Of a DNA stretch of 40,194 nucleotides, positions 21,510 to 33,175 are shown piece by piece. The notes below the pieces were generated by a model. It did no database searches, was not told the DNA's origin, and saw nothing but the letters and a program-made list of their open reading frames with translations. Location of the stretch: positions 64,001 to 104,194 of the forward strand of contig NMRA01000202.1 in assembly GCA_002633005.1 (NCBI GenBank). Direction: 5' to 3'. The translations under genes and the position numbers were made by a program. Each line of letters begins with the position of its first letter. Position 1 is the first letter of the stretch. Source of the DNA: Phoronis australis. Its lineage: Eukaryota; Phoronida; Phoronidae.

Positions 21510-22285
21510 CTGAACTCTAACCAGGTCTCAGCGTGTTCCTTGCTCAGATAAAAGCTTTACGAAGAACTTAAATCATGTTAACGAATAGAATGTCACGCCG
21601 TAACCAGTCAACTTGTACGATTAATCCCACCAAAAACGAGCTTACCAGCATCACCACGACAATGAGTGGTCTAAATCAAAATTTTGTTTTTGTTACGGAA
21701 GGCTGTTTATAGCTGACGAGCAGCCAACATACAACTTTCGGAAAATGTTTCACGAGCAATTTTAATTAATTAAAATTAATTGGTATGTCGCACACACCAA
21801 AGCGCACTAGACGATTTTTCAGTCCTAATCTGAAATAACTCGATCTCTGCGAAATTCGTTGGTGTTCCCGTGTATTTTGAAGTACATGTGGGTTGACGGA
21901 ATTCGATCAGCTCCATTTCATGTGCTCAGTCCCCTCGGGCGTCCTTATTTAACAATGGGGTTTAAACAGTCTCCAATAAATTGTACCATGAATCCTAGAA
22001 CTGTGCAGTTTCAAAATATACCTTCAAAGCATCACCTTAGTAATAGAAGTTTATCCCTGGAATGCCAACTTCGATCTTACGCCGCTGAGATTGCCCCGCG
22101 CATGTGTAGCATTTGTTTGTATTCGTTTGTTCCGTGTTGGTTATTCCTATGGAATTTACCGTCGCTAAAACTTTTCGCAACTTATGCCCTGCGATGGGAA
22201 TGAGCCTTCTTCGACGGGCCGAGTATAAGTTGTCTAAAATTTGGAACAGCCTCATCACGACACCACCTATTGTCCAATAACTTCG
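21510..22285. other. no supported gene
   Basis: A 114-codon plus-strand frame at 21859-22203 has no splice context or recognisable motif, and an antisense frame overlaps it. A CCAAT box at 22274-22278 lies 12 bases before the ATG at 22290. Confidence 0.4.
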
Positions 22286-22289
22286 AAAT

Positions 22290-22324
22290 ATGGTTGCTGA
22301 CGGAGAGGAGCCGAAACTATCAAG
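22290..22324 (+). CDS. tentative first coding exon of a small plus-strand gene
   Basis: An ATG in good context (AAATATGG) is followed by MVADGEEPKLS and the donor AAG|GTATTA. The exon is 35 nt and ends in phase 2. The acceptor GACTTTCAG at 23762 restores the frame of the longest open segment in the next 2 kb. The strong initiator-like composition (MVADGEEPKL) and a nearby upstream CCAAT box support it. It is still only a splice-logic inference. Confidence 0.3.
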
Positions 22325-23325
22325 GTATTAATGCTCTTCTTTTCTGATTGTGAAAATAAGAAACAAGCGATTTTTTATCTATTGTGTAGGTTTGAGATGT
22401 ACTGTGAATAGATCAGTGTAGGACTTTCCATAGGAGTTTGTAAATAAACTCAATCCCCATTTCTTCAGAAAGTACAATTAGTGATCCTGATACATGCAGT
22501 GTGTTACAGTAAAAAAGACTTTGGAACACAATTTTGTTATGTTACAAAAGAAAGTGAACACTGGAAAATAACAACATTCATGGCATGCGTTCGATAGAGA
22601 ATGAAAAACTTGAGAATTGGGTTGAAAACGGGACTTCCGCATACATAGCGAGGCATCTCGTCCATCCCAAACGCAAGGGTTTAATGTTCACCGCAACGTA
22701 CAAAAATGTCCCGACAGCGTCACACTCAAAAGCGTCTGACGGCATTTTTTGAGGTCCAATAAGCAATTGGAAGTGCCTCAAAATTGAGGAACCACAGACA
22801 TCACATAAGATGTCTATATGAGGGACTCTCAAAACCCATGAGCGGGAAAATAGTTGTATGTCGTGTGCCGGGAAATTACAGTAGTACATGATAATAGTTC
22901 ATTGTCGCTGTGTGTCAAAAAGTGGGACATTTTGATGATGTGGCGGCATTGCGAGAATTTTTTTAAAAGTGGGATAGTCCACCAAGAAGGGGACAATTGA
23001 CAAGTACAATGTACGCTGTTAGCAACACTAAGTACAAATACTGCAGATAACAGTCGGCACTGCTCAGAAATCGAATTTACAATATTGTACAAATGAATAA
23101 TTATAGAAACACTCAGCCTAAAAAAATGGGGGCCCGAACTTTTGAAAATTTGGACCATTTACTAAGATTCATGGGGTACTTTCATAGCTATGAATTGTGC
23201 ATTCGCCGAATTTTGGGTGCGCGCATGCTAGAGTTCTTGCCTTTTTAGTGGACTTTTGTATCGTTTTCTACTTTCTTCATTATTTTTGTTTCTCTGAGGA
23301 GGATCTTTTTTCCCACTTTGCCAAA

Positions 23326-23352
23326 TGGGGGAAAGGGGGGGAGGGCTCATTC
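23326..23352 (+). other. G-rich run, possible G-quadruplex
   Basis: Several G runs separated by short A spacers (GGGGGAAAGGGGGGGAGGG). A C-rich stretch follows near 23370, which could pair with it as a hairpin instead. Confidence 0.4.
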
Positions 23353-23762
23353 GAGCCAAAAAAAACCCTCCCCCCTCTGGGTGCGCGCATGATACGTAAA
23401 CACATATGTTAGTAGGGCCCTAAACTTTTCATTTACAATTGTGGAACAACTAGAAACCATAAGTCACTTCTTTCCGTAAGATACTGTAATGTGATTTTAA
23501 AACCCCAAAAATGTCTAGTTGAAAAACTCCTAGCCTGTAGTTTGATAGGTTGTCAAAAATGGTTCTAAGACTAGAATTTTGCCGCAAAATCGCTGGTTGT
23601 CTAAAACCGTAGCTCAAGAGTCTAGCTTGATGAATAAAAATGTCGAAATGAAAACGAAGAAATGAAATTAAAAGTTGATTTCGTAACTACAGCATTCGAT
23701 CAAAACTCAGTCGATCAGACTGCTTGAAATTTACAGACGGATCAGGGATGACAGACTTTCAG

Positions 23763-24201
23763 TTCCTTGCTGTGTCAGACAGCGACACAAAATCAACGCC
23801 GCCTTCGGAATGCTTTTCTCTTCCAGACGTCACGGGAACTATCTGGCAAGCAATACGTTTCGGTCTTGTTTGAAAGCATCGCCAAACAGAAACACCCCTC
23901 TGAAACTCAGCAGGGCAGTTTCTTCTGCCTGGAAAACTTAGGAGACAGCAGGACGGGGTGGGCGATTCCATTCCATCCCCCCGAATCAGGGAGTGAGATA
24001 GGCAAAGCTAGTGAGACAGCCAACAAAGATTCTCGCCTGAAGAGGAGATTTAAATGCAAACACACCAAGAGAAAAAGCTGCCGGCTTCTTCGGTTTCGAT
24101 GGAACACTACCAGACGATTGATGTGTTCAATTCCAATAGACATACAGCCAACAGACTTTTATTTTTTCATTTGTTATTCCTTTAAAATATTCTACTCATG
24201 A
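23763..24201 (+). CDS. tentative second exon, unrecognised basic protein
   Basis: After the acceptor GACTTTCAG, the frame entered in phase 2 is open for about 145 codons to TGA at 24199-24201. It is visibly more GC-rich than its flanks. The translation begins SLLCQTATQNQRRLRNAFLF and includes KQYVSVLFESIAKQKHP and a strongly basic Cys/Lys/Arg stretch (LKRRFKCKHTKRKSCRLL). The last 15 residues are AT-rich in codon use and look non-coding. The true exon may therefore end earlier at an internal GTGAGA donor (near 23993 or 24011). No family is recognised. Confidence 0.35.
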
Positions 24202-24332
24202 CACGCTTGTTAATCAAAGCCTTTAACAAAGATAGCACCTTCTGACCCACAAGTCTCAACTAAGGCCACACTTCTGACCACTATCGCTACCACTAACTGC
24301 AGTAATAGGTATACAACTGTCTACCTCAACTC

Positions 24333-24761
24333 CTACCGGGATTTTCCGTAGATAAGTCCACCCGATGAAACGCCCGTGGGCGTTTATTCGAAAATTTTGC
24401 CAAATACACGCCCATGGGTGTTTAATTGGTATTACAACTTGTGGTGTCAAGTATCCAGACAGTGGGGCGTTTATATTGGAAATTTTCCTCTTAAAAGCCC
24501 ACTGATCAGCGTCAATTTTTGTCACAAATTTTGTTTTGTGGAGCATTTATCATATATAAAAACGAACAAGGTGTTGGCAAACTATGCATTTATTAACAAA
24601 AAATTTAAAAACGCAAAATTAAGTAAAAGAATGTCAAAGTGAGCAAAACTATGACTTTTCCGAATAAACGCCCGGGCGTTTATTTGGTGTTGCTAAAACG
24701 CCTGAAAATTTTCAGTTTCTGAATGCACGCCCATGGGCTTATCTACTGAAATTCCCGGTAG
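24333..24761. mobile_element. 429-bp TIR element with internal GCCC/GGGC palindromes
   Basis: The 24-bp termini (CTACCGGGATTTTCCGTAGA at the left, inverse at 24738-24761) match at 22 of 24 positions. Inside are palindromic blocks AAACGCCCGTGGGCGTTT, ACACGCCCATGGGTGTTT and AAACGCCCGGGCGTTT, plus a terminal CACGCCCATGGGC. The open frame across its middle (24376-24642) is not coding. It is MITE-like and lies between the tentative exons. Confidence 0.75.
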
Positions 24762-24954
24762 TAAAATAGTAGGATGGGGCATTCAATTGTGATAACCCTG
24801 AACAGCAACAGGACATCAACAGCCTAGTAACGGCAATACAGAATTAAAATACCATCGTGGATTATGGTAACGTGTCATGCGGAAACCAACCGAAACTGGT
24901 TCTCCATTTTCATAATGGACTGACTCGAAGTGCTCAAACAACCATGCATAGCTA

Positions 24955-25027
24955 CTCGCTGGTCCCCTACGTGCCTAGCCAGCACGCTGGCTACTGACCA
25001 CCTAGCGGCACGCAGGGAACTAGCGAG
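24955..25027. repeat. imperfect hairpin, CTCGCT...AGCGAG
   Basis: The left arm CTCGCTGGTCCCCTACGTGC pairs imperfectly with the right arm GGCACGCAGGGAACTAGCGAG (inverse). The inner part is GCCAGC and GCTGGC. Confidence 0.6.
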
Positions 25028-25225
25028 GCACAACTAGGGTGTCCCAAAATGTACCTCCACTTTAAACAATTGTTGCATTGTTTATTGACTTAAGAACAAC
25101 ATTTCTCGTTTCAAACCTTAAATAGATAATCGAAAAAGAATTATTTTTTAAACCAAAATAAAGAATTCTTATTCATCTAGGAAGGCCAATTATCTGTTTT
25201 TGCACTTCGTTGACATTTTTGCAAG

Positions 25226-25498
25226 GCTACACGAACAACACCGCCGCAGCACTCATCATCACACACTTTCTCCCGGTTTGCGATAACTGGGCCTGGAACA
25301 ATGGAAATTGTATTTCCACCCCAGCGTCAGTGGTGCAGCAGCATTGAAACATATGCTGACATCTGGACTATTTTTACGTTGTACAGTACCGAAATAAAGA
25401 ATTCTCTACTTTGTGGAAATGGAAATACTGCACACTCAAATAGGGCGCCAAGTGTAGTTTTACAGATGGGACGTGTCCCATGCCCTGTGAAGAAGTAA
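25226..25498 (+). CDS. possible terminal exon of the tentative plus-strand gene
   Basis: After TTTTTGCAAG (AG at 25224-25225) one frame is open for 90 codons to TAA at 25496-25498. It includes RFAITGPGTMEIVFPPQRQW and ends RVPCPVKK. A second frame is also open for about 40 codons from the same acceptor. That frame would match the phase-1 GTGAGA donors of the preceding exon, so the true frame is uncertain. No family is recognised. Confidence 0.25.
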   Translation, partial: ATRTTPPQHSSSHTFSRFAITGPGTMEIVFPPQRQWCSSIETYADIWTIFTLYSTEIKNSLLCGNGNTAHSNRAPSVVLQMGRVPCPVKK

Positions 25499-28400
25499 AA
25501 AACATTTACATTCCGATTACATTTATTACAAATATTTAACTTACAGTTACAAAGAATTTTAACGTTAACATGTAAAAATAGAACATACCACTTTAGAAAA
25601 CATTGTACACACTTCAGTCGCAGACTTCACCGAGACTGTTCATTTGCTTCATAAAGTAAATTTGTTTGATGCCCTGTGGTGTTCCCTATTATACAATTAT
25701 TGCTATAAGACTCCCTCACCATTACTCCATCACCAGTAGTACCTCACAGGGGTGTAGCAAGGCGGTTATCAATCCTTAGTTGTACAACTTAGTTACACGT
25801 GTGCCCTGAGCAAAGCTAAATAAACGAACGAAGCATTTGTTTGGCCCTGAACACGTGATGGAAAGCAACAATTTCAAACTGTAACTCAGGTCATAGATTA
25901 TTGATATTACAATTTTCTAATACACATGCCTGAATCGCCAATATGAAAACGCGGCCCTGCACTAAACAACAAAATTAGTTTCCGATCTAATCCAAGTCCT
26001 GTGATTAATATGTTTATGCTTTTTTATTGAAATTTCAATCGGCATCGAAAAACTAAAATTTTTCTAAAAGTAGAATTGACAACGGGAAATTTTTAAAACA
26101 CCATGGGATTTCCAGGGGGTAATCAATTACCAATTTAGCACACAATATGGAGTTTTACTGAATTATATTTTGTCAAATTCCTTAGCAAATGTTAAATTTT
26201 AGTCTACTAATAGCTAATTTGTACTGTCAGTGTCATAAAACAACAATTGGTTTAACTACCCTTACCTGCTGCAGCAATGTTGAAAAATAAAACAATGACA
26301 ATTCAGGAGATTATTTATGCGCAACACAGCAGAAGAATTACCAGACTGCAGAATTTTGTCAACAGCAAAAATAAAAGTTTCACATGCACAACGGCTAGAC
26401 GTTAAACGCTGTTAACACTATTATTGTTTAAATATGATTGTCAACAGTTTCAACAATGTTAACAAGTAAACTGCAAAAATAGCATATTTTTTAGCTTATA
26501 AACATCAATTTGTAAACACTCATAGCTTTATTCTTACCAGTTAATGTTTTTCCTGCCCATTTTGTAGTTGGACATGTGCTTAATAAATGACGCACACTCT
26601 AGGGTTTCAGCCCATTCCCCATTTTCTCGAGTCTAAACCCACCTGGTGGAGAAAAGGTATACCCTTCTCAAACTTTAACAACCTTAAATAAAACTGGCGT
26701 TTCTCTTAACACCTACTCTGTCCTAAGAAGAGCTACCACAAAGATGACTAAAAGCAAATCCCCAATTGGGAGGTAGAACTTCCATAGCCCCTCCAACAGG
26801 TTTCTTGCCCTATTCACTTTGGAGTTTCATAAAGCTGAACTGCCTATAAAACAGATTCTATGACCTCCACCCTGCCCTACAAACACAAGGTGGACAGATG
26901 AAATATGTATTTTTTGTCTAAAATAAAGTACTTTCGAAGTAGGCACGTCGTTTTACTGGTGGTGGGAATTGAGATTTCTTTCAGAATCAATTACTGGAAA
27001 ATCTTTCTGATGAGAGGCAGGGATATTAGAGGCTAGATTCTGAAACGGTTTTGAGCTACATCACCAAAGAATATTGACAAGACCTCACCTGCATTGGCAA
27101 GTACATGGAGGGGACTCATCAGCTCACATTCTGATAATGAGACTGGATGTTGTTTCCCTAGTGAACAACGGATGATCCTGCCTTGCCCAATCTAATCAGG
27201 ATTTGCTTGTGGTCAAAGAGACTTGAACCTATTTATTTGATTTTTAAAGACCATAACAGACAAAGATTTGTGCTCTGGGGAGAAAGCATCACCTTGCTTA
27301 AGTGATTTTTTATTTTTAGTTGTTTTGGAATCAATTTCAAGTGGATGTTTTTCTTTAGCAATGGTGCGGGCGACAAGAGGCCCAATCGTTGCAACACTAC
27401 TTTTGAAACACCCTGTTATTACCTTGTGAAAAATGGTGCACAGTCAGTCCATGATATCAGTCAACTACCTCTGTCTCGTAAGGCACCAGATAATAAAAGT
27501 CAAAACAGCCACGGAATGCAAACGGTTTCTCAATATTGCTACAACGAAATAAATACTTCTTCTACCAGTTCCCTTCCAAAACCCACATAAACTGCATTCA
27601 GCACTGAATATAGAACACAGACAGGCAGGTGAGCACATCACACAAACCAATCAAATGGCAAATATTTACAAATAGCACAAATCGGAGAAAGCAAAACATG
27701 ATCACAGGTATCTACGAGACAACGTATAATTCCATCTACATGAAGAGAAGAGGGTAGGGTTAGGATGAACACACAAGGATACCAACATCAACACTAAGGT
27801 ACGAATGAAACAGTTACCCAAAATATTTCACTGTTTGTCCTGCTCAACTTACAAAGAATTTTACCTTATTCCACTTGATTATTTTATTTGCTAAACCTTC
27901 TCAACCAACCCTACGCCTATTTCTTAGTCTAACGCACTCCCAGAGATATCCCAGGGGTAGTCCATGTCTAAGGCAGCTCAAACTGTCAAGGCAAGAACCA
28001 GTGGACTCCAAAATACATCTCACACTCGTCAACGAGTTCAAAAAGCAAATTCTCTGAGATACTACAAGAAAGTGAACAAACAATTCTGGTGGTCAATGGT
28101 GAGGAATTGAATGGACGGGAAATTTGAATGTTGCCCTGAGCTTGGAATGTCTTAGACGACAACAAGTGACAAGGTAACATATTTGCTTTTGTGAGAGTCA
28201 GTCAACGACAATTCCACACGCTTTTGACATCAGTTCATACGGCTGTCAAGGAAATTATAAAAATAATTACATCACATTCGCCTCTAGACAAAAAATTAAA
28301 GTAAACTCAAATAGTATGATTATAACACAAAATACTAAACACAAAACTTAAAATAGAAATGCCAATGCCAAAACCATGGGTAGAATCGCTGCTTCAGTAT

Positions 28401-29058
28401 CCACACAGGGGTTTAAAGGCTTTTAAGTAGTCAAGAGTCATGCCCTGTTACGACATAATCTACTCTAAAACTTCTTGAATTTCAAAACAATTCGTTTCCA
28501 CAAAATCGTAAAATCTGTGCATGCGCAAAAGCAACATCTTCAGTAGACAATCTACATTGTCTTGGTAAAGTTGTTAGCTGCTTCAAAAGCTAATATTCTT
28601 GCAAAATTAAGCAGGATCGACATGATTGCTGCAGATAAATTCAACAAATTGAACCTTACACAGAAATGCACAAGGGTCAGCCTAGTAAACAACTTATCTC
28701 ACTGAAACTAAAGGTCAAAATCAAATTTTTTTAAAATTATTATATACGCTGCACGCAACAACACAAATCAGGTCAAATTGTAATAAAAGATAACTCTTGA
28801 ATAAACCACTAAATATCCACTAGGTGGCGCTAAATACCAAAAGACCTTGATCATTAGAATACACAGAACAGAGAGTGGGGAAGTACGAGTCCTGTGCATT
28901 GCTATAATATTCGGGGTCATAGTTTCGTTAGCGCAACCTCGAGAGTTTAGAGTACCACACTCTGTATCTGATTGTTGGCTTAAATATTCACCAGAAAATG
29001 TGAAAGATTGCAAGGTGATTGGTTGTCTGCACTGGGATGAATCACAGTTCTTTGAACG
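25499..29058 (-). other. no coding exon seen; probably includes the tetraspanin 3' untranslated region
   Basis: This long AT-rich stretch follows the tetraspanin stop codon on the minus strand. Candidate minus-strand AATAAA signals include 27883-27888 and one near 25523-25528, so the 3' UTR could be 1.2 to 3.5 kb. Short open frames on both strands lack splice sites and motifs. If the 25226-25498 exon is real, the two genes converge here. Confidence 0.4.
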
Positions 29059-29133
29059 TTAGCGGCGAGACCACTTGGCCCTTTGAGCAAATATGTCACT
29101 CCGTAAATTCTGTGCGAAACAAATACCCAATAT
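29059..29133 (-). CDS. TspanC8 tetraspanin, last coding exon (end of TM4 and cytoplasmic tail)
   Basis: On the minus strand, TTTATTTCAG (ending at 29134) opens 24 codons and a TAA (29059-29061). ILGICFAQNLRSDIFAQRAK finishes transmembrane segment 4 and gives a short cytoplasmic tail ending WSRR. This closely parallels the end of vertebrate TSPAN5/TSPAN17 (a GICLAQNL-type motif followed by a short basic tail). It is phase 0 with the exon at 32141-32248. The length and position of the stop match the family. Confidence 0.93.
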   Translation of the reverse strand: MLGICFAQNLRSDIFAQRAKWSRR

Positions 29134-32100
29134 CTGAAATAAAAGTTAAATAATAAGATAAAGTGGAATGAATGTTCATACCTGGTACAATTACGTTGTA
29201 CTGAAACAATGATGATTACCTATAGGTGGCCTAGTTTTACTCGAGTACCCCGACGACGAGCACAACATGGGCTTGGAAGCTAAGTTCTCGAGTAAAACTA
29301 GGCCGCCGAAAGGTATTCATCATTATTTCCATTTACGTATTAAGCCGAACATATGACTTTGTATGGGATGTTGTACACCATTAAAGCCTAGATTCTTTCA
29401 AAAACTTCTAAAATAAAACGTATAGAGAATGATTATTTTTAAATAATGCCGACCATCTGTCAAACTTTAAAAAACATAATTGGTATTATTGAAAAAGAAA
29501 TTCTGGTTAAAAATAATAACAAAATTCTTGGCATGCCACTGATTTGATTTGGTAGAGAGATAGAAAAACTTTGGTAATATTTGAGCAACAGATGAGCCAA
29601 TAAATTTTTGTATAATTCCGCAGCGTCCTCACCAAGCTCCTCAAGCGTGGTGAGTCCCCATCTTCAAATTTTGAGCCCTTTCTCTCAAATTTTAATTGTG
29701 CCAATTTTGACGTCAGAGTATTCTCATGGGACAGAATTTTAAGTAATCACTGTAACACAGTTACACTTTTCAATATAGTGCCAAGTGAAGCCAAAATCTC
29801 ACCATTTTTAAAATTAACATTCTGCAACTTAAAGCAGTATCTCGCCATGTTTTGTTGGCTTTAAACGAAAGACAAACACTTAGATAAAACCAGTCTCTAA
29901 TTACCATGAAAGGATTCTATTTCCGTCAGCGACTCCAGAAAATCCTTGCGATTAGTCAATCCTTAAATTGCATGAGCCCACTGACTGTGACTTGAGTTGG
30001 TAATGGAAATGGAATGCTATCACAGTAAGGAATGTTACGAGATCAAACTGACAAGTGTAAAAGGTTTAATGTGATTTTCATTCAATAGCCATCTAAACAG
30101 GGTGAAATGCACCTTTAAATATTCGAAAAAATTCTGACCAGTAATGCAGGACTAGGTGGCATTCCGTTCCTTGTTTCGACTAGGCTCACCTGTCGTACTG
30201 GTGAGAACACTGATTTAGGTAAACCAAATTTCAAACATTCGACACGCAACACTTTAACATCGAGAGCACTAAAGCGGCTGGCGCTTGATCAAATTTCAAA
30301 TTCTGTTGCGCAAGATGGACATGAGCTGACAAGGACAAAATGCAATTTCTTTCCTTCACGGACACTTTGAAACGAATATTTTTGCGTGATTTATAAGAAT
30401 ATGGCACTTTAAAACAGTGTTAACTATAAAAATGCTGAGAAACCCACTGTCTTACGTGTCTAATAAAAACATTGAAAGGGAAGAACGACTTCGCAATCCT
30501 CATCTAGTGACAAGGCACCACTACATCTAAATCTATTTACATGGATTGGTTCAATCGGTAGTTGTCAAATCAATACAAAACCCAAGTCCCACCCATACCC
30601 ATATAGCATGCATTACTAGAATACTAGTGTGCCGTAAATCGACCAAAATAAGCGTACACGGCTCATTTTAGTTGCAAACTAAAAGACAAACCTGATAAAA
30701 ACCAACATATGTCGAGTGTACGTGACAAGTACTCAGAAATAAGATTAAAGAACTGAACAAATGGCTAAATCAAATGGATGTGATTTAGCTGCGATGACGC
30801 TTTCCCATGCAAAAGCAAATTTACTTTCAATTGAATAATTTTATTAATTTCTACACATGCCCAAGGTATTTTATGCTTATTTCTATTTTAGACTCAGTAA
30901 AATGGATTTTGCGTAAAAAATAAAATATAAAAACAGCAAGTGAAATGAATAGTCACTTTAAACCACTCTTTCCTGTACTTTTGCCAGTTTAACACAAAGA
31001 GTTTCATCAGCTGACCGACATCACTAAAATAGGAACATACAGTCCTCTAGGTATTTGCATAATTTACAGGCAATTCATGATGTGCCATTTTGTTCAGCAC
31101 CAGAAAATCAAAAGCAAATTCCATTAATTATTTACATTTTGATTAGTTTGAAAACGTTTGTGAGTTGAAAGAACATCATTTGGGAATAGATTCAGGTTTG
31201 TGGACCTTTTATGGAGTTTTTAACTGCAACGAGTTGGAAAGAGTAACTTTAAAGCGTGTAACTAGGTTACAAGGCAGGGTGACATTTTTTTAATTAAAAC
31301 AGCATTATAAATGAGAAAAAATAGAGTGTGCTACAGCAATGTACTGTACAATACAGATACAATATGAAAGCAGACACTACACTCATTGTCTTACTCAGTC
31401 ACGTCGATTCATTTGGGCAAAAATTTGACCGCGAAGCGTCATGGCCATTCCAATGCCCGCAATCTGGTGTCGCAGGGAAGAACAACGAGCAAGATTACTG
31501 ACCAGGGCAGGTCCATGAAATGTGGGGTTAAAAAGATTTCAGGTACAAGACAAAAGCTGTTCCCACACCATACGACAAATTCGAAGCTTAGGAAGCAAAT
31601 TTTAATCTTTCAACAAGGCAGTGTTAACAGTTAGAGAGCCAAAGACTTTACACTCTGATAAACTTTTGACTGTGTCAATTTTTTGAAAATCTCTTTATTT
31701 GATACGAGCAGAATATAGCTGCGTTCCGAAGATCACGAAACACTAGCTTCGTCTCGCAGAGAAAAATCTTCACTTATATGACGAAAACGGCATTCAATTC
31801 CACAATTCAACATTCTAACTTCACTGACCAATCTCTTCAGTGGCCACTGTTTTGCTAGTATGCTACCGTAGCAAAACACTCACTTTTTCACTCACATCAT
31901 TTTGCAACGTCTTGCGAGATCTCGAGTTTCTTGCAAGAAACTGGGTCTACAGAATGTTCTCCAACATTCGCCTGAACAACAGTTTTTAAATAAAAGATGA
32001 ACAAAAGGCATAAGTAGTAATTTTACAAACAACAACGCTATAAGCTCCGCAATTTGAACATACTGACATTATAGACCTGCCTTAGCTGTGCATGTATAGT

Positions 32101-32140
32101 TCATGAAAGGATCCAACGAGAGTGCAAGGGCCTAGCTTAC
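29134..32140 (-). other. last intron of the tetraspanin gene (3.0 kb)
   Basis: Bounded by donor CAG|GTAAGC (at 32135-32140) and acceptor TTTCAG (at 29134). It contains an inverted repeat close to the acceptor. No nested exon was recognised; a plus-strand frame at 31386-31634 has no support. Confidence 0.75.
29208..29324. repeat. inverted repeat, 38-bp arms, 41-bp spacer
   Basis: The arm at 29208-29245 (ending CTAGTTTTACTCGAG) and the arm at 29287-29324 (starting CTCGAGTAAAACTAGGCC) pair at 34 of 38 positions. It lies about 75 bases upstream of the last tetraspanin acceptor (minus strand). Confidence 0.9.
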
Positions 32141-32248
32141 CTGTATCACCGCTATGCCCACGGCAACTCCTGCCACCGGTATTAGATTACTCTCTAACCA
32201 TGCCATGCCTGCATCCAAACAGCCATCGCCATACACAACCTTTCCATC
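32141..32248 (-). CDS. TspanC8 tetraspanin exon: end of large extracellular loop and TM4
   Basis: This 36-codon exon sits between TTTTTTACCAG and CAG|GTAAGC. It reads DGKVVYGDGCLDAGMAWLES, then NLIPVAGVAVGIAVIQ. The GC(x6)WL..NL pattern, with the eighth loop cysteine, and the V.GV..GIA..Q start of transmembrane segment 4 are tetraspanin hallmarks. They align with the GCVGQFEKWLQDNL / VVAGVFMGIALLQ region of vertebrate TSPAN5. Entry and exit are both phase 0. Confidence 0.95.
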
Positions 32249-32584
32249 CTGGTAAAAAATGGTCACATTGACTATACACTGGTTATTCAACGGTTAATTT
32301 AACAAAGAAATACAAGTGAGATGCAAATTTGCCTTTGTTACAAAAATATGTCAATCAGTAAGTGAATGGCTTGCATGCCTTTGCTTCACACTGCTAACCA
32401 GGGGATGTAATCGTTCAGTGGCACAGGACACATATCAAAATATAACCCTTGTATTCCATGGCAAGTTGAACTATGAACTGAGTACAGTTTACTAAGATGC
32501 TGAGAGAATGCAGTACTGTGGTTGAGAACAATGATAACCTTGACTAAAACATTTATTCAACATCAAACCTCATTTCCTTTTGTT

Positions 32585-33175
32585 AAGTTGCCACCTTTAT
32601 GCAAAGAATTATAAGGTAAACTGATACAGCCCATAAGTTGCCCTCTTTATGCAAAGAATTATAAAGCAAGATGATACAGCCCATAAGTTGCCCTCTTTAT
32701 GCAAATTGTAAAGCAAACTGATATAGCCCATATGTTGCCCTCTTTATGCAAAGAATTATAAAATAAACTGATAGGGCCCATCAGTTGCCACCTTCATGCA
32801 AAGAATTATAAAGCAAGATGATATAGCCCACAAGTTGCCCTCTTTATGCAAAGAATTATAAAGCAAGATGATATAGCCCATAAGTTGCCCTCTTTATGCA
32901 AAGAATTATAAAGTAAACTGATACAGCCCATCAATTGCCACCTTTATGCAAAGAATTATAAAGCAAGATGATATAGCCCATAAGTTGCCCCCTTTATGCA
33001 AAGAATTATAAGGTAAACTGATACAGCCCATCAGTTGCCACCTTTATGCAAAGAATTATAAGGTAAACTGATAGAGCCCATAAGTTGCCCTCTTTACGCA
33101 AAGAATTATAAAGCACGCTGATACAGCCCATAAGTTGCCCTCTTTAAGCAAAGAAATGTAAAGTAAACTGATACG
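32585..33175. repeat. 50-bp tandem repeat array, about 12 copies
   Basis: The unit begins AAGTTGCCCTCTTTATGCAA, followed by AGAATTATAA, (A/G)G(C/T)AA(A/G)(C/A)TGA and TACAGCCCAT. Units start at 32585, 32635, 32685, then 32731 (the third unit is a few bases short) and every 50 bp to 33131. Two alternating variants are visible (GCCACC versus GCCCTC at the left, GTAAACTG versus GCAAGATG at the right). It lies in a tetraspanin intron. Confidence 0.97.

Noticed and set aside
21859-22203. 114-codon plus-strand open frame
   Set aside because: No protein-like features, an overlapping antisense frame and no splice context. Length is within what chance gives in this window.
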